From Pleurotus ostreatus/Saccharomyces cerevisiae fusant (taxonomy: Eukaryota > Opisthokonta): a stretch of DNA of 64,000 nucleotides. Shown here piece by piece: positions 1 through 14,341 of the stretch. Under the pieces are notes generated by a model. It was not told the origin of the DNA, did not search any database, and was given only the letters and a program-made list of their open reading frames with translations. Each line of letters starts with the position of its first letter. Position 1 is the first letter of the stretch. The stretch spans positions 124,001-188,000 of the forward strand of contig JAMQCK010000001.1 of NCBI GenBank assembly GCA_024196135.1. Direction: 5' to 3'. The position numbers and the translations under genes are program-made.

Positions 1-2097
1 AATGGCATGAATGCCTGGCGATTGCATGGGGTCAGAGCGGACAGTGTGATGCGCGGGTCCTTCGTCGCTGAAATCATCTCCACCTGCTCTGCTTCGGACA
101 GCCACCGCTCGGGAATGAATACGTCTGCGAGGGTGCCAAAGTTCGCGGGGTCCCGGTGCATGGTGTACACGGGAACGTGCACGGTGGTGTTAGGCGGGAC
201 CCACTGGCCAAGTATGAGCGCGCCCTCTTTGCCAGTCGTACGCGGCGGTCCTGTAAGGTTCCGCAAATGAGCGTCGTGGACCCGCACACGCCAGTTGCAG
301 AGCTCACCGAAGGGCCCAGGAGGAAGTATACGGAAAGACTCGTTGACACACGCATTGAGGTATGGTAGTCGCGAAAGCTCGGCGATGTCAACGGAGATTT
401 TATCCTTGTGGTCCATGCCAAAGACTGCGTCAATCTCGTGCTGAAGCTTGCGTTGGCGGTAGGAATCCGTCGCAAGGTAGCGGAGAGTCGTGAGCACGGT
501 CTGCACGCTTGTGTCTGTGGCACCGACGATGATGAGACCCGCGTCCGCCACCGCTTCGTCGTTGGACAGGCGCGCCGCTCCGGATGCCTCGTCGAGCTAG
601 GAATCGTGAGTTGTCAATTGTCAAGGATAGGAGGGGCAACCTACGAGCGTGCCCATGATGTCGACGCGCGTTGTCTTCGCCGTCCCCTCCCTGATCTGCT
701 TGACTTTCGCCTCCACAAACTATGGGGCTAACAATGAGAAATAGAGGGTGTGGGGAGGGATGGATACGCACGGCATGGAAGGTCTCGATAGGACCTCGTT
801 GTGGAAAAAGCTGGAAGATATCGCGCATCCAGGGAACTTGTCCCATGGCTAAGAAGAGCGTGTTATCAAGAGGTATGACCAACAGCCGCGGAGCACGCAC
901 AACTGACGAAGCGGACGCCCATCCCAAGCTGTGTTCTTGTCAGGTTGCAAGCAGGGCCATCGAGTGCATGGTACTTACCATCTCCATCCAACCCTCCTTG
1001 TCGTAGCCATCTCGCATCGTCTCAAAGCCACCAGAGAAGCCTATATCTCCCGCCAGATCCCTGTGGAATGGGTTACCCTCACGAAACAGTACGAAGTCAA
1101 AGGGCCGCTCACATGAAGAATAAGTTGACCCAGCGGTCGACGTTGACAGGCGTGCGCTTTGCACGCCGGTCCAGGTCCATATGGTGAAGAAGTTGGAAGA
1201 CGCGCGTCTGAGGCATGAGTTAGCTCCATGCATCATCAACTGGAGGGGAGGATATACCTGCGCATACGTCCCGTACGTCTCTAGCGCCCTCGCAGATAAT
1301 GCTTGCGTCCAAGTCTACAAGGATCGGTTAGAGCTATTTCGATGATTGGAGAGAAATTAGATACCCGGCGCCGTTCTAAGTGACGCTGGCGGTCAGTCAC
1401 GGTGATCATCGTGTCACCTTTAGCAGGCGCGCCTTGAAATCTATCAGTCTCGAGGAGCTCTGCACTGCAGATACGACTACACACCCTTGTGGAAGTTCGA
1501 GCGATCGAGTTTCGTGTAAATGGGTGCAATGGCAGCTGGGTCATTGATGGACAGCTCGTTGGGGCCTGCGCGGATGCTGAGTACCAAGGCGAAGTGACAT
1601 GCTGCAACGCACCAATCCTGACCCATGGCCCGTACCGACGGTGGCACCTACGAAGTCCGTAAGGAAAGTATGGTCGAAGTCAAGAATAAACTCACTGCTG
1701 AAGCTCCAGATGCCGACCACCTTTGAGCAGAATACGGTGGACCATCCACCACTTCGTCTGCGCGGCCAACCGGGGACCGGGGAAGGCAGCGAGGGGATGG
1801 AAGGGCGAAAATCGATAGACAGCGATAGACAACGCGAGCGTCGCGAGATACGCCGCATTGAGAACGAAGGCGCGCAGACATGCCGGGATGAGCGTATATC
1901 CCTCTCGCCATAGTACGGATTGAGTGACGACGGCTAGATAGAGCGCGGCGCTGGTGGCGAACACTGTCTTCGCAGACGGCTCGTAGGTACGAAAGACTGC
2001 ATGCGTGACCTGAAAGGCTTCGTCAGCGACGGACTTGGGCGAAGCTTCCCTCGCTGACCAGGGCGAAGACGACGGCGATGGATGGTAGGTAATCCAT
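1..2097 (-). CDS. Cytochrome P450 monooxygenase, C-terminus cut by window edge
   Basis: Microsomal P450, predicted to hydroxylate a small hydrophobic substrate with a reductase partner at the ER. The N-terminus is hydrophobic and leads to the hinge RFSPFHPLAAFPGPR. The assembled exons then show WVRIGPNELSINDPAA, a helix-I motif VGATDTS, the helix-K ExxR motif (NESFR), GPPRTT and a PERW block. The heme cysteine region should lie just beyond position 1, so the gene is partial only because of the window. About ten short introns are needed; the first follows a 13-codon exon. Exon order and intron positions mirror the next P450 (2899-5092), including this tiny first exon, so the two are tandem duplicates. 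Unlike that copy, this one has an intron between ExxR and GPPRT. No frame break was seen. The substrate and CYP family number are unknown. Confidence 0.85.
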
Positions 2098-2898
2098 TGT
2101 GAACGCTGTGTGGGGAATCCGAGCAGGAGGAAGTTCAGTCATCTCAGCAGAATGAGAGCCCCATATACCTGTCGCGCGCAACATCTGTTGTCGGGCATCT
2201 TGCTACCAGATCAAGGCTGCTGAGCCAGGGAGGTTGTACATCAAAATTGCATGCGTCTGGTCAATTCTTCGATCTGACAGAGCGCAGAAAGGTCCGTAGG
2301 CCGTGCGAAGACTCAGCTAGTGTGCGCTTGAGCGTGATGCCACTGGCTCCTTGGATACATTCGTCTGAGTGCCCACTGAATACTCACAGCAGCTACACGT
2401 AGGTCCATCGTGCGCGAAGGCGCCGAGCTGTGCTTTTCATCGCTGTGAGGGTATACAGAGAAGACCTGCAGAAACGGTGAGCTTGATGAGCGCCTGAGGA
2501 GCAGTCGATGGCACTAACCTTCGCATCCAAGTTCGCATCAACATGTGCGATGCTCGGTGATGTCTGATCAGCGAAGGCTGCTATTCACCGGAACTGCAGC
2601 CATGTAAAAGAAGTGCGATGGGCGCGATCTCGCACGAATGCATCCCATTCACGATTGCGTTCAGACGACGACCGAATTATGACTCCCGAAAAATCGCAGA
2701 CGAAGGGAGGGCGCTATAGTGCATCATTCCCCATGATCGCTTCAAACAACCCCTAGACACTAAGGTCGAAGCGAGGTAGACTGCCATGCCTCCCACAATG
2801 CACAGCTCCAGCTATTCGACCTGATACCAGGCCCCTGGAAGAAGACTCCTAGCGTTTGGCAGAATTGGGTCCCTGCTCACGCGCATGAAGGCGTATCG
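2098..2898. other. Intergenic region between two tandem P450 genes
   Basis: No frame with coding character was found on either strand. It holds the 3' flank of the upstream P450 and the presumed promoter of the left-edge P450. I saw no clear TATA box or repeat. Confidence 0.5.
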
Positions 2899-5092
2899 TC
2901 AAAGGTCCATGCCGCCAAAGATTATGCTCCTTCGTAAGCGATAAGTCAGATCATTCCAGTTGGCGAAGACAAACACACGAACCTTGTACGACTCGTCGAA
3001 CTCTCGAAAGCTGAAACCCTCGGGAAAGTCGCCGTCAAACGCGCGGACGATATTCGCGGTAAGGAGTCTACAGTGATTTCTAGCCGTCCCGGAAGTGATG
3101 CGTCATGAGATGACTCACTTTAAATTGAAGAGTGCGACCGGCTTCCCCAGGCATATCCCTATCCCGCTCGAAAAGGGCACGAACGCCTCCAGGTTATGCA
3201 CGAACGAAGGGCGCTCCCCCAGCCAGCGCTCCGGAATATATTCGTCCGCACCCGTGAAGTTTTCCTCTGGCGGGAAACGATTTTAGCACACTCAACAAAG
3301 TTCCTCATACTGCACCCTACCACTTCGATGGAGCGTATATGTAGGACACGCAATGACGGTCTTCGGCGGAATGTACTCGCCAAGCACTGTGTACGCGACG
3401 TCTCCGCTCGTCCTCGGGGGACCCGCGGCGACTGGAGGCATAATTCGAAGAGCTTCCTGCACGCAGGCGTCGAGGTAGGGAAGACGGAGCAGCGTGTCGT
3501 GATCCAAATCGAGGTCGTCGCCAAACGCGTCCACGAGCTCCGTCCTTAGGCGATCGAGTACCGCACGATTCTCGAAGACGTGCCGGAAAAGCGTCGTCGC
3601 GCACTGGCTGACGGTGTCCCATCCGGCGACAATGAGGAACGAGGCGTCCGACGCGGCTTCCGCTTCCGACAACTCATACTCGCCTGGTTCAGCGTCTTGC
3701 TGGTAGGCGGGTTAGGCGGGGCTGAAGCAGAATCATGATGGCGTGCGTACGATGGTACTGAGAATATCAGCGTGCACACCAGCTTGCCTGCGACGCGTCT
3801 CCCGGACCTTTTGGGCAGTCAACTGCGAAGACATCAGCCGTAAAATATACCGAGCCGCAGCAACCTACACGTTGGAAGGACGCGATAGGTCCTGGAGTAG
3901 GTGCTAGACGGAGGATGTCGCGCATGTACGGAACCTGTCCCAAGACTACAGAAGGTCAGACGTGGTTTGATCTGACGAGAAAGTGATTCCATTGGCTCAC
4001 CACCGACAGCGAGTACACCAGCCAGGACCTGTATTGGACTTCAAAAGGGTTACGTCTCCATAGAGCGTACCGCACGCACAATATCGGTCCATCCTTCTTC
4101 GTCCTTGCCTGCCGCAAGCTTTTCGAAGCCTCCGGAGAAGGACATGTCCCCCATGATATCGCTTGAGCGAGGGTAAGCTTCAATCTATTTTGCTCTTTGA
4201 TGGTCTCAACTCACATCCCCCACATCGAAATCCAGTGAGAGAGGTCGATGGCCTCACCGTCCTTGCATTTGTCGCGAAGTATATCGATCAATTGAGCGGT
4301 GCGCGCCTGTACACCGTCAATCTTCGAATTGAGAACCAAACACGGGCAGGCTCACCTCGGCCAAGGGCCTGAAGCTCTTGATGTTCTCCGCGCTGAACGC
4401 CCGTCTCCACGCCTGAGGAAAAGTCAGATAACGCTGGAGCGTGAGGAGCCGGCCCGACCGGAAGTCGTGCCGAATATTGCTCCTTGTTCGGGATCGTCGT
4501 AAGCGCGTCCGCATCGACGGGCGCGCCTTGATACGAGGGCCCGCGGTACATCTGCGCGTAGATGGGGCGAACGGCAGCTGGATCGTTGACTGAAAGCTCG
4601 TTAGGACCTATTCGGACCCATCGACCGTATCTTTCGTGAAGTCTACCATATCAATCAGCACCTGAGTGAGTAACACTACAAATATTGATAGCCCCACTGT
4701 TTAAGCTGAAGATGCCGCTCGCCCTTCGCGATGAAGTACGCGATGTACCACTTCGTCAGCTTGGCCAGAGGAGGGCCCGGGTAGCGGGAGAGCGGGTGGA
4801 AAGGCGACAGGCGGTAGGCTCCGATTGACGCGGCGAGGAGGGCGAAGTAAAGCCCGTTGATCACACTTAGGTGACGCAGCGCGAGAAGCCAGCCGTCTCC
4901 AAACGCCAGCAAGTACGAAATCAGACCCACGTTGCCTGCAGCAACGAGGCCGAGGAAGCGCAGAGCGTCCGGTTCAAAGCGTTTGAAGATTGCATAATGG
5001 CTGATCTGAATGCGAGTTAGCATGGTTTTCGAAGGATGCAGGAGCTGACTCACCAAGGCAGCGAGAAGGACTTTGACCCCAATAACGCTCAT
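2899..5092 (-). CDS. Cytochrome P450 monooxygenase (paralogue of the left-edge P450)
   Basis: Complete microsomal P450 assembled from roughly a dozen exons. It begins with a 13-codon exon (MSVIGVKVLLAAL), followed by membrane segments and the hinge YRLSPFHPLSRYPGPP. Then come WVRIGPNELSVNDPAA, SFSGGFEK, LGQVPYMRDIL, helix I with VAGWDTVS, helix K ExxR (QEALR), GPPRTS, PERW, and the heme loop FSSGIGICLGK with its axial cysteine. All P450 landmarks are present in order, so the gene looks functional. The reading continues to VFVFANWNDLTYRL before the stop. It shares intron positions with the P450 at the left edge, which shows tandem duplication. Substrate is unknown; fungal P450s of this type act in xenobiotic or secondary metabolism. 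The final exon junction is the least certain part. Confidence 0.87.
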
Positions 5093-5600
5093 GGCGGGAG
5101 AGAAGGAGATGCAGAGTGGGTGTAATCACCACACAAGCGCCGACGCGCTTCAGGAAGCGGCTTCGCCAGTCACCACTGTCCGAGCCTTCACAAGGCACAA
5201 GAATCAATGAGAACTGCGTCTGGGAAGTGACAAATCGCCCGACATTGCCGTGGTGCTCGCGCCCTCTTCTTTCATTCTGTGAGTGCGCTCCTGCGAACTG
5301 GGGTACAGCACCCTTGTGAAGGCGATGACGGACGTATGATGCCCCATCGACGTGTTCATGCGACGTACTTCAATTGCATTCTCTACAACAACTGGAGCCG
5401 AAGCCGTAGCTCGAGGACAGCTGTCGGCGGACGCACGACAGATGGCCGTCGAGGACAAGGGTAAACCAATTTGATGCGCCACGTGCGGAGCTTCAAGTCC
5501 TCTCATCGACATCAAACCAACATCAAGCAGCCCTAATCTCAAGCTGTTTCCTTTGGTATAGTATCGCATACCCTTCTCCCAATGATTCTAGACATATCGA
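5093..5600. other. Intergenic region between P450 genes 2 and 3
   Basis: Nothing coding is visible. It contains the presumed promoter of the 2899-5092 P450 and the terminator of the next P450. Confidence 0.5.
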
Positions 5601-7624
5601 TCAATAAATCCTTCGCCTGAACAAGAGCTTCGCGCTAGGATCCGGCACGCAGTGTATCGAAAACCACCTGTTCGCAGGTCGTCCCCCATCGCCGGCGAAC
5701 TTGATATCGTACTTCATCACGAGATGCGCGAGGAGGAGCTGCATCTCGAGCGCGGCGAAGAAGCGCCCCGGGCACGCCGTGTGTCCGTGCCCAAAGGCGA
5801 GGTGTGTGGGCGAAGTCTGGGTAATGTCGACGGCCGGCGGGGGTGCAGCGTCCGAGTTGTCCTTCCCAGAAGCGTTGTCCTTTATAGAGTCTCTATCCGG
5901 TACAAATCGCCAGGGATTGAACACCGTCGGGTCGTCAAACGAATTCGCATCGTAGTGGACCGCGGCGCCCGCGACTGCCATGAAGGTGCCCTTCGGAATC
6001 GCGGTCCCGTCCGAGAAGGTGAACGCCTCGCGAGCCTTTCGCGCGAGGAACACTTGGGTGGATGGGCAATGAATCAGTGAACGGCCTCCTCCAAGATGAT
6101 GGGCTCCACGTACGACAGCCTAAGCCCTCGTAGCGCTGAGTCTCTTTAAGAAGGCTGTTCATGCGCGGCAGCCCGCCTAGCGTGGATCTCGTCCACTCGG
6201 TTTGAGGTCGCAGCGTGCTAAGCTCCTCCCGGAGTGACTCGGCGTATCCTGGGTTCGCGGCGACGTGGTAGAGCGCATGTGTGAGGGTCTGCCACTGATC
6301 AGTGAGACGGTCTTCACCATGCGCGCGGGCACGTACCAGGGTCGTCGTATGCAGCGCCGCGAAGCTGAGCGTTAAGACGCGGCGCGCGAGACTCTCCGTA
6401 TCGCTCTCTGCCTCATTCGCCCTATCCACAAGCCACTGAAGAACATCATTCTGAACCAGCCGTCAGCGCGAAGAACATTTCGAAGATGCCTCGACGCGTA
6501 CCCGCTTGGCGCCCTCTTTAGCTGCCCGCCGCTCCTCGATCAGTGGTCCGAGGAAAGCGGCGGCCTTTTTATGGTAGCGGCGGATGCCAAAGACGCTCGA
6601 TGCGAGTCTGAATAACGTAAACATAAGCATCGAACGAACAACAGACTGGACACAACGAACGGCTTCAACCAGACGGGGAGCATGTTCAAGACAGCGGCGA
6701 CCTTGACGACCTCCTCCGAGTACCCAACGCATAGGTCGGTGAAGCGCTCATCCCGACCTATAGATGGGGACAGAGGGTCAGTTCAATATATATATATCAG
6801 AGCAACAGGCGCGAGCCGTACATAGAGGCCAACCAACAAAGACCCTGTTGCTTGCCTGGCAGATCGCGCGCAAGATGAAGGTGAAGCCAGTTATGGGGAT
6901 CCAATCTAAGGGACGATACATCAGCGTTGGGGTATCAAACAGCCCTGCGCGTACTTACTCCCATCTGAAGATTGAAGGGCAAGGTCGATAGAGTGCACAA
7001 GCTCCTCGTACACGCCAGGGACAAAGTCGTCGAGCTCCCTGGCGAGCTTACGCACTAAGGGGATATGGAAGGGGTTTGAGCTAGAAAAAAAATACCGCTC
7101 AGCGAACATTCGACGTGGGCGATACGTGTTGACCAACATGACGGTCCGGCCCAGCGTGTATTCCGCCTGCAGCATCTATAGCCGTATGTGTGAGACGTAC
7201 TTGCGCGTACGCAGGCGAGGTTGAGTCACCTCGTTGACGGCCTCTTGCAGGCTCGCCTTCCTGTCAGGGAGCTGAAGGTACTCATCGACGAGAGAGGGCC
7301 CGATGACGACGGTCCAATGCGTGAGCTCGGGGATCCGGAAGGTTCGACCTTTGTACTGGAGTGCTTTCCTCGTCAGCTAGGCATAAAGTAACAGTCAAGA
7401 GTCCGACGTACGGCTTCGCATCCTCGCCTGATGATCCCTGGAGAGTCGAAGAGGAATCTGACCGCGCCAATGTAGGGTCCAAATAAGCCATTCCCTTCGA
7501 CGGCGGGTATGTTGGCCATGCGCGAGTGATCATTGCAAGCCCAGCGCAGAAAAATGAGAAGGAGAAGTATGGCCAGTGCCACTGCTGCTGCTGCGACGAT
7601 AGGGTGTTTGCTGGCGAAGTCCAT
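5601..7624 (-). CDS. Cytochrome P450 monooxygenase of a second family
   Basis: P450 with a single N-terminal membrane anchor (residues about 8-28, rich in Ala, Ile and Leu) and a hinge IPAVEGNGLFGPYIGAVRF. The middle exons read YKGRTFRIPELTHWTVVIGP and YRPRRMFAERYFF. Helix I has the FAALHTTT form in place of AGxDT, a variant seen in the ent-kaurene-oxidase-like fungal P450s. Helix K is KETQR, followed by KAREAFTFSDGTAIPKGT, the PERF-equivalent FNPWRF, and the heme loop FGHGHTACPGRFFA. The protein ends LLFRRRIY. Every landmark is in frame once short introns are removed. It is not a close paralogue of its two neighbours, so the three-gene row mixes families. Substrate is unknown. Transcription is toward the other P450s. 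Confidence 0.87.
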
Positions 7625-8528
7625 GCTGAAAGCAGGCGAAAGATGGATTTCAACCCTTCAGTCAAAGCGCTAGATGGTGAGCTCGACGCCTATATCATAT
7701 CGGACGGTCGATGAGGCATATCAAGAGCATAGCTATGTGTTCGGATGCTGAGATGCACCGGCGATTCCGAGTCTCCCTGGCCTTCATAGAAGCTCGGACC
7801 AAGTGTATGAGCACAATCAAGTAACTGTTGGGTTCTATGTAGCCCGCGTACGCTTCAGCAGAAAGATCAGTGGCGATAACATCGAGGGCGTCAGGCGCGC
7901 AGAGGCGAGATGTACATGGTCGAGTTGAACATGCCGTTTTGATGGCTGATCGTGAGACTGGTGATTTACTCACGCTTCGGTTGTCTCCGTCTACTCCCAC
8001 GGACCTATGGCACCCCTCCGCCACTCTGCATTCGCATCCTCGGTGATAGGGCCATCGTGACCTATGTATTCCTTGGCTCTCAAGCAAGCCCCGAATCAAG
8101 GCCATCTGCTTCTCTGTATCGCCCAAGCACAGCTCCTGACTGTGAGAAGGCCTTGAACGCATGCCCAGTACGTCTGGACAACGTACAGCTCACGAGCCAA
8201 AGGCGCTCGTGTACACCATAAGAATAATCAGAACACGGATGATCTACCTGCATCCCCATCACAGAGAGGCCCGCGGAGGTACTCAATACTTGCCATATAA
8301 GACGCATCAGGCGCGGCGCTATCACATACAGTACGCACGCGAATATAGCGGCAGCTGTTCACACTGGTGTCCGGTTCAGCGAACAAGCTCCGAGTATTGT
8401 AAGCTATGCAGCATCCTCGACAGACGTGACACCTTCCTGATCATCTAGAGAACCTGATACATCCTCTGGAGCTCTATAAGCAACGTCCGCGGACTGCGGG
8501 TCGTGGAGCAGACCGCTACTTCCAAGCC
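7625..8528. other. Intergenic region, P450 and DUF6533 gene promoters
   Basis: This divergent spacer of about 0.9 kb separates the minus-strand P450 from the plus-strand DUF6533 gene. Short hydrophobic stretches on the minus strand (around 7700-8330) might be relics of a membrane protein, but I could not build a supported gene. Confidence 0.4.
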
Positions 8529-10449
8529 ATGGCCGCAGCCTCAGACGAGAGCGCTCTCGCTGCCGCCTTCCTTGCATTGTCGAATGTACGGGATTCGAAG
8601 GTGAGGTCTCTCAAGCATGTATGTGACTTGATCAACGCTTACAATTACTGTAAGTATACCTACGGTGCGTCGTACCCAAGCGTTGTCGTTCCGCGGGTCT
8701 TGACTTGCGTTCAGTCGCCTCGATGACGGTCATGGTCTACGATATGCTCCTGACATTGTCCGAAGAGGTAAATCTCTGCGTCAGCCAGTCAATATCGCTG
8801 CCGAGCTATGATCCCAGGTGGCTACCATATGGTCAGGGAAGGGTTCCATAGGAAAATACCTCTTCCTCGTCAACCGCTACGTAGCGCCTATTCTTTTCAC
8901 CTTTGACTTATATTGTGCGCATATTTTCCTAAATCTCGCGGTTTTCGCCGACTTACTGACACCACAGATCAACTTTCGCCGCATCCTTCTCTCGAGGTGA
9001 CGCTAATTCAGTAGCGCTTTAAATACCATTACTGACCTTTATTCACCTTCTCCAGTTGTAGGCCACCGAACATTCCCTCCGTCCGCCAAGAGGCTGACCG
9101 TCCGATTAAAGCTGCAAGCGCGCTTACTTGCCGCCCAACCTTCTCGGCATTGCCTCGCTCACGTCTGTCGAATGTAAGTCTCATATGTCGCCTGTGTCTA
9201 ACCCCGTCATCTTGAACGACTTCCACCAGTCATCCTCGTTCTGCGCACCTACGCCCTCTACCGCTCGAAGGCGCTCTTGGCATTGCTGAGTTTCTTCTGC
9301 GCGGTAGGTGCCGTCCCTACACTTCGCCTACCTTGTCTAACCGTCCCTCAGATCAGCGCAGCGACCATGATGGGCGCCAGCCTTTACCTGAGCGTCAACG
9401 TCGTAGAGCGTAAGAGACGAAGGTCCCGTATAGGTGAAAGCCCTACTGATACTCGCCTTCAGTCCAGAACCCATCCTTCCCTCCCCCGATACAGGTCGGA
9501 TGCACTGCAAACTGCGCGTCTCCCATATGTCGGCGGCTACTGACGGCGTTTTGGATTCCTTTCTTCTTCACGGAGACCGGTGAGCAGATCGCGTTGCGTG
9601 TTCATTTATTTATCCCTGATTTTTGCCCGCCAGTGATCTTCATCTTGACCCTTCGAAAGTCATACGGATCGGGTAAGGAGCCTGGCTGCACCTCGACTCA
9701 TCATCTGAGATCATGCTTACAGTCGTCGGGATGACGAGCCAGTCGAAGCTCGTTCAAGTCTTCTATAGGGACGGTGAGTTATCTTGCAAAGTCTCTACAG
9801 GTTCGACGCTGACGCGACCCACTGATTATCAGGCTTCATGTACTACGTCGGTAAGCAGAACATGCCGGGCTCGACGAATTTCCATCTTACTAACGTGCTA
9901 CCGTACAGTGGTTATGTGTAATTCCTTCCGGGACTCTCATTCACAAGTCGACTGCTCACGCTCTTCAGGCATCTCGATCGCCAACCTCCTCGTTTGGATC
10001 GCTGCGCCGGTTTCTCTGTCCTACATCGCGACCAGGTAAGCACCCATCGTCCTTGAGTTTTACCGTCGCTCATGCCTTCCAGCGTTATGCGGTCCCTGCA
10101 GGTCACCGTCGGTTCCCGGTGCGTACTTCCGCCTCCGCTGCGCGCTCTCGCCGTCGCCTCATGCTTCCTCCTCCGCTTGTCCTTCCCCGCCTTCCCCGCT
10201 CGCTACGCATCCCAGTACTGACCCGCCCACAGAATCCTCCTCAACATCCGCTCCGCCAACTCCGACGACTACGTCGCGTCGTACAGCCGGACGGTCACCA
10301 GCTCGAGCACGCAGGAGCTGTCGGGCATGAACTTCGTCGTGCCCGCGGCGGCCGCGCGCTTGCGAGCGCAGGAGCAGAGCATCATGTTCTCGGAGGTCAC
10401 GTCGAGGAGCTTTGGGGAGGTGCGGGACTACGATAGCAGTGATGAGTGA
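8529..10449 (+). CDS. DUF6533 domain multi-pass membrane protein
   Basis: Member of a large Agaricomycete-specific family of integral membrane proteins without known function. The N-terminal DUF6533 signature is clear: VASMTVMVYDMLLTLSEEV, then a tryptophan-containing block and YLFLVNRYVAPILFTFDLY. Later exons give EFILVLRTYALYRSKALLAL, a small-residue membrane segment, PFFFTETVIFILTLRKSYG, and ISIANLLVWIAAPVSL. The cytosolic tail reads RILLNIRSANSDDYVASYS and ends EVRDYDSSDE. About seven to nine introns of 45-65 nt are needed, and the exons around 9000-9180 are uncertain. The start is the first ATG in the only open frame upstream of the domain. The fold resembles seven-helix receptors, but no ligand role can be claimed. 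Confidence 0.75.
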
Positions 10450-10751
10450 AGCGAAGGTGAATGACGAATGAAGCGGAGAGGGCGGGATGAGAGCGACAGT
10501 CAAGTCGGAAATGTACTAATGTTTCTGATGATCTTCGGCCACTACGCATGCACTCGCTACGTATTTATTCGAGCTCGGTCTGTTGTATTTTGTTGTATAT
10601 AGAAGGAACACGATTTCAAAATCACTTTTGAGCATCGCAAGCACTGCATGAGGTGGGATACGCCTACTGTACTACGTCTCCCAACGGATCGAACGAGACC
10701 AAGACGATTCGCCATTTTTTTCGAGCTTTTCCACATGCCTACCCTATCCCT

Positions 10752-11826
10752 TCACCACTGCGCCCATTTGCCCTTCCGAAGAGGCACCCCATGCACCCTT
10801 CTCAGATGATTCTGCATATTTTCCGCATCCTTGTACGTCTGCGGGCAGCGCATGCAGCCATACCAGCCATGCTTGAACCAGGCAACTTTGTTGAGACCCA
10901 CGCTGAGTGCTTCCGCCTTTGCAGGCATTTCTTGTGCAGGGGCTCCAGGAACTACACGCGTGGATCGGCGCGAGGGAGAAGTCGGTCTGCGAGGGACTGG
11001 TCAGCGCCGATAGCACGAATTGGATAGAAAATGATTACGTACGGCTGCTGCTTGACTCTCTTCCGCGGGCTGTTGGATAGACGTCAATTTGAGCACCAAA
11101 TGAGTAGGACAGTAAAGGTGGCATACCTCGTTGCCGAAGACGCGGGCGGCGCGTCTGCGGCGCGCTTCGTAGTACTGGGGCTTGCGGTAGGCAGTTGTAA
11201 ATCTGCCGCGGTAGGAGGTTGTACATCTGCGATAGGTGTCTGTACATTTGCGGCAGGCGGCTGTACATTTGCGGCAGGCAGAGGTACACTCGCGGCGACT
11301 CCACCGTGCTCAGCCTGGGGCAGTATCTCGGAATCCGGCAAGGTGTCATTGATCCCAAAATGGGGCATCCCGTCGTCCCTCAGCTGGCACGCTAAGCACT
11401 CGAACATGCAGTTGCCGTTGCACCCGGGGTTCTCGATGGAGTAGTAAAACAGCGCGTCAGCATTTTGAGACAATTCGCGGTTGAGATCGCAATCAAAATT
11501 GTCGGTGGCGGACTGCAGGGGGGTGAGAAGGGTAAGGTGGCAAAGGCCAAATCAACATACCGAGTCAAACTTGGTCTGGGCGTTGATGAACTGGGCAGGC
11601 ATCGTGCGTGTTGGTGAGGGTGGCTGGTGGTTAACGAGACGTGCAGTTTATAGGGGAGTTGGAGGACAGTGCGATGGTCGACTGAGGCCCTTTCTCGCGC
11701 TTTAGTAGGCCCCAGCAAAGCGTTTGCCGCGTCCATGACTTGAATGGTCAAAGGGGGTATGTCCGAGCGCAAAGCGCCGTCTTCTTCCAGACGCCGACAA
11801 AGGATTGAGTGCGACCATGTCAAGTC
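10752..11826 (-). CDS. Hypothetical C2H2 zinc-finger protein, start unresolved
   Basis: I do not recognise this protein as a named family. The C-terminal exon encodes one C2H2-type finger: YGCMRCPQTYKDAENMQNHL followed by RRVHG, with Cys-x2-Cys and His-x4-His spacing, then a basic end (VPLRKGKWAQW). Upstream exons carry a cysteine-containing block (ENPGCNGNCMFECLACQL) and a run of Ala/Pro/Val heptapeptides encoded at 11190-11297. The most upstream exon I can support reads DLTWSHSILCRRLEEDG and begins after a cag acceptor near 11826, so the true ATG lies further upstream and was not found. Introns include one of about 140 nt before the finger. DNA or RNA binding is plausible from the finger alone. 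Confidence 0.55.
11190..11297. repeat. 21-bp coding minisatellite (heptapeptide repeat)
   Basis: Imperfect units of 21 bp like ggctgtacatttgcggcagg occur four to five times inside the zinc-finger gene. On the minus strand they encode (P/L)PAANVQ-type heptads. The unit length is a multiple of three, so copy number can vary without frameshift. Confidence 0.8.
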
Positions 11827-12399
11827 CTGCAAGCAACACGTCAGTTCAGGAGGCTAAACATTCGTGGCAAAGCATGGGCACAACAAGCACGCGCCTCATT
11901 TTCGAGCAGCTGCACCGATGATAGGAAGCATAGTCTTCGTCATAATCATAAGGCCTACAGCGCGCGGTCCGTTGATTGTATGCGCCGTCGACGGTCGAAG
12001 CGTTCTGAAAATTCCCGCCACAGTGGAACTCGGCAACAAGATCATAATCGAGCGCGGATCATTCAGCCTCGAAAAAGGTCTATCAGATCGTGAACGCTCG
12101 AGCCGATTGATAGACATACCTTAATACAGCAAAGAGCACAAGAAAGGCACAACAAAAACGTTTGTGGCAAACATAAGCGAACTTACACATTGCCTGCGCA
12201 TTGCCCGCGCCTATCATCAATATGAAAGGACCCATGGTCGCTTTTGTTGCAACCATCGTGCCATGATGCATAATCATCATCGTCGCAAAAAACGTCTAAA
12301 GTACACTTCTGTTGTTGCCCATGTCAGGGCCGACCCTCGCGCATGAACCCAACACATATCTAAGCACGCCGCCGGTCGCGGCGTGGCGCTTCGAAGCAC
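11827..12399. other. Gap that may hold the missing 5' exon of the zinc-finger gene
   Basis: Short frames exist on both strands but none has recognisable homology. The first exon of the minus-strand zinc-finger gene probably lies here. The rest is 3' flank of the fucose synthase gene. Confidence 0.35.
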
Positions 12400-14325
<1,926 letters not shown>

Positions 14326-14341
14326 TCATGTCGCTCCAATA

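Noticed and set aside
7695..8330. Minus-strand hydrophobic frames as a second DUF6533-like gene
   Set aside because: Stops interrupt the frames and no signature block could be assembled.
1..10449. Complete secondary-metabolite cluster
   Set aside because: Only P450s and a DUF6533 protein are present; there is no terpene cyclase, polyketide synthase, peptide synthetase or transporter in the window.
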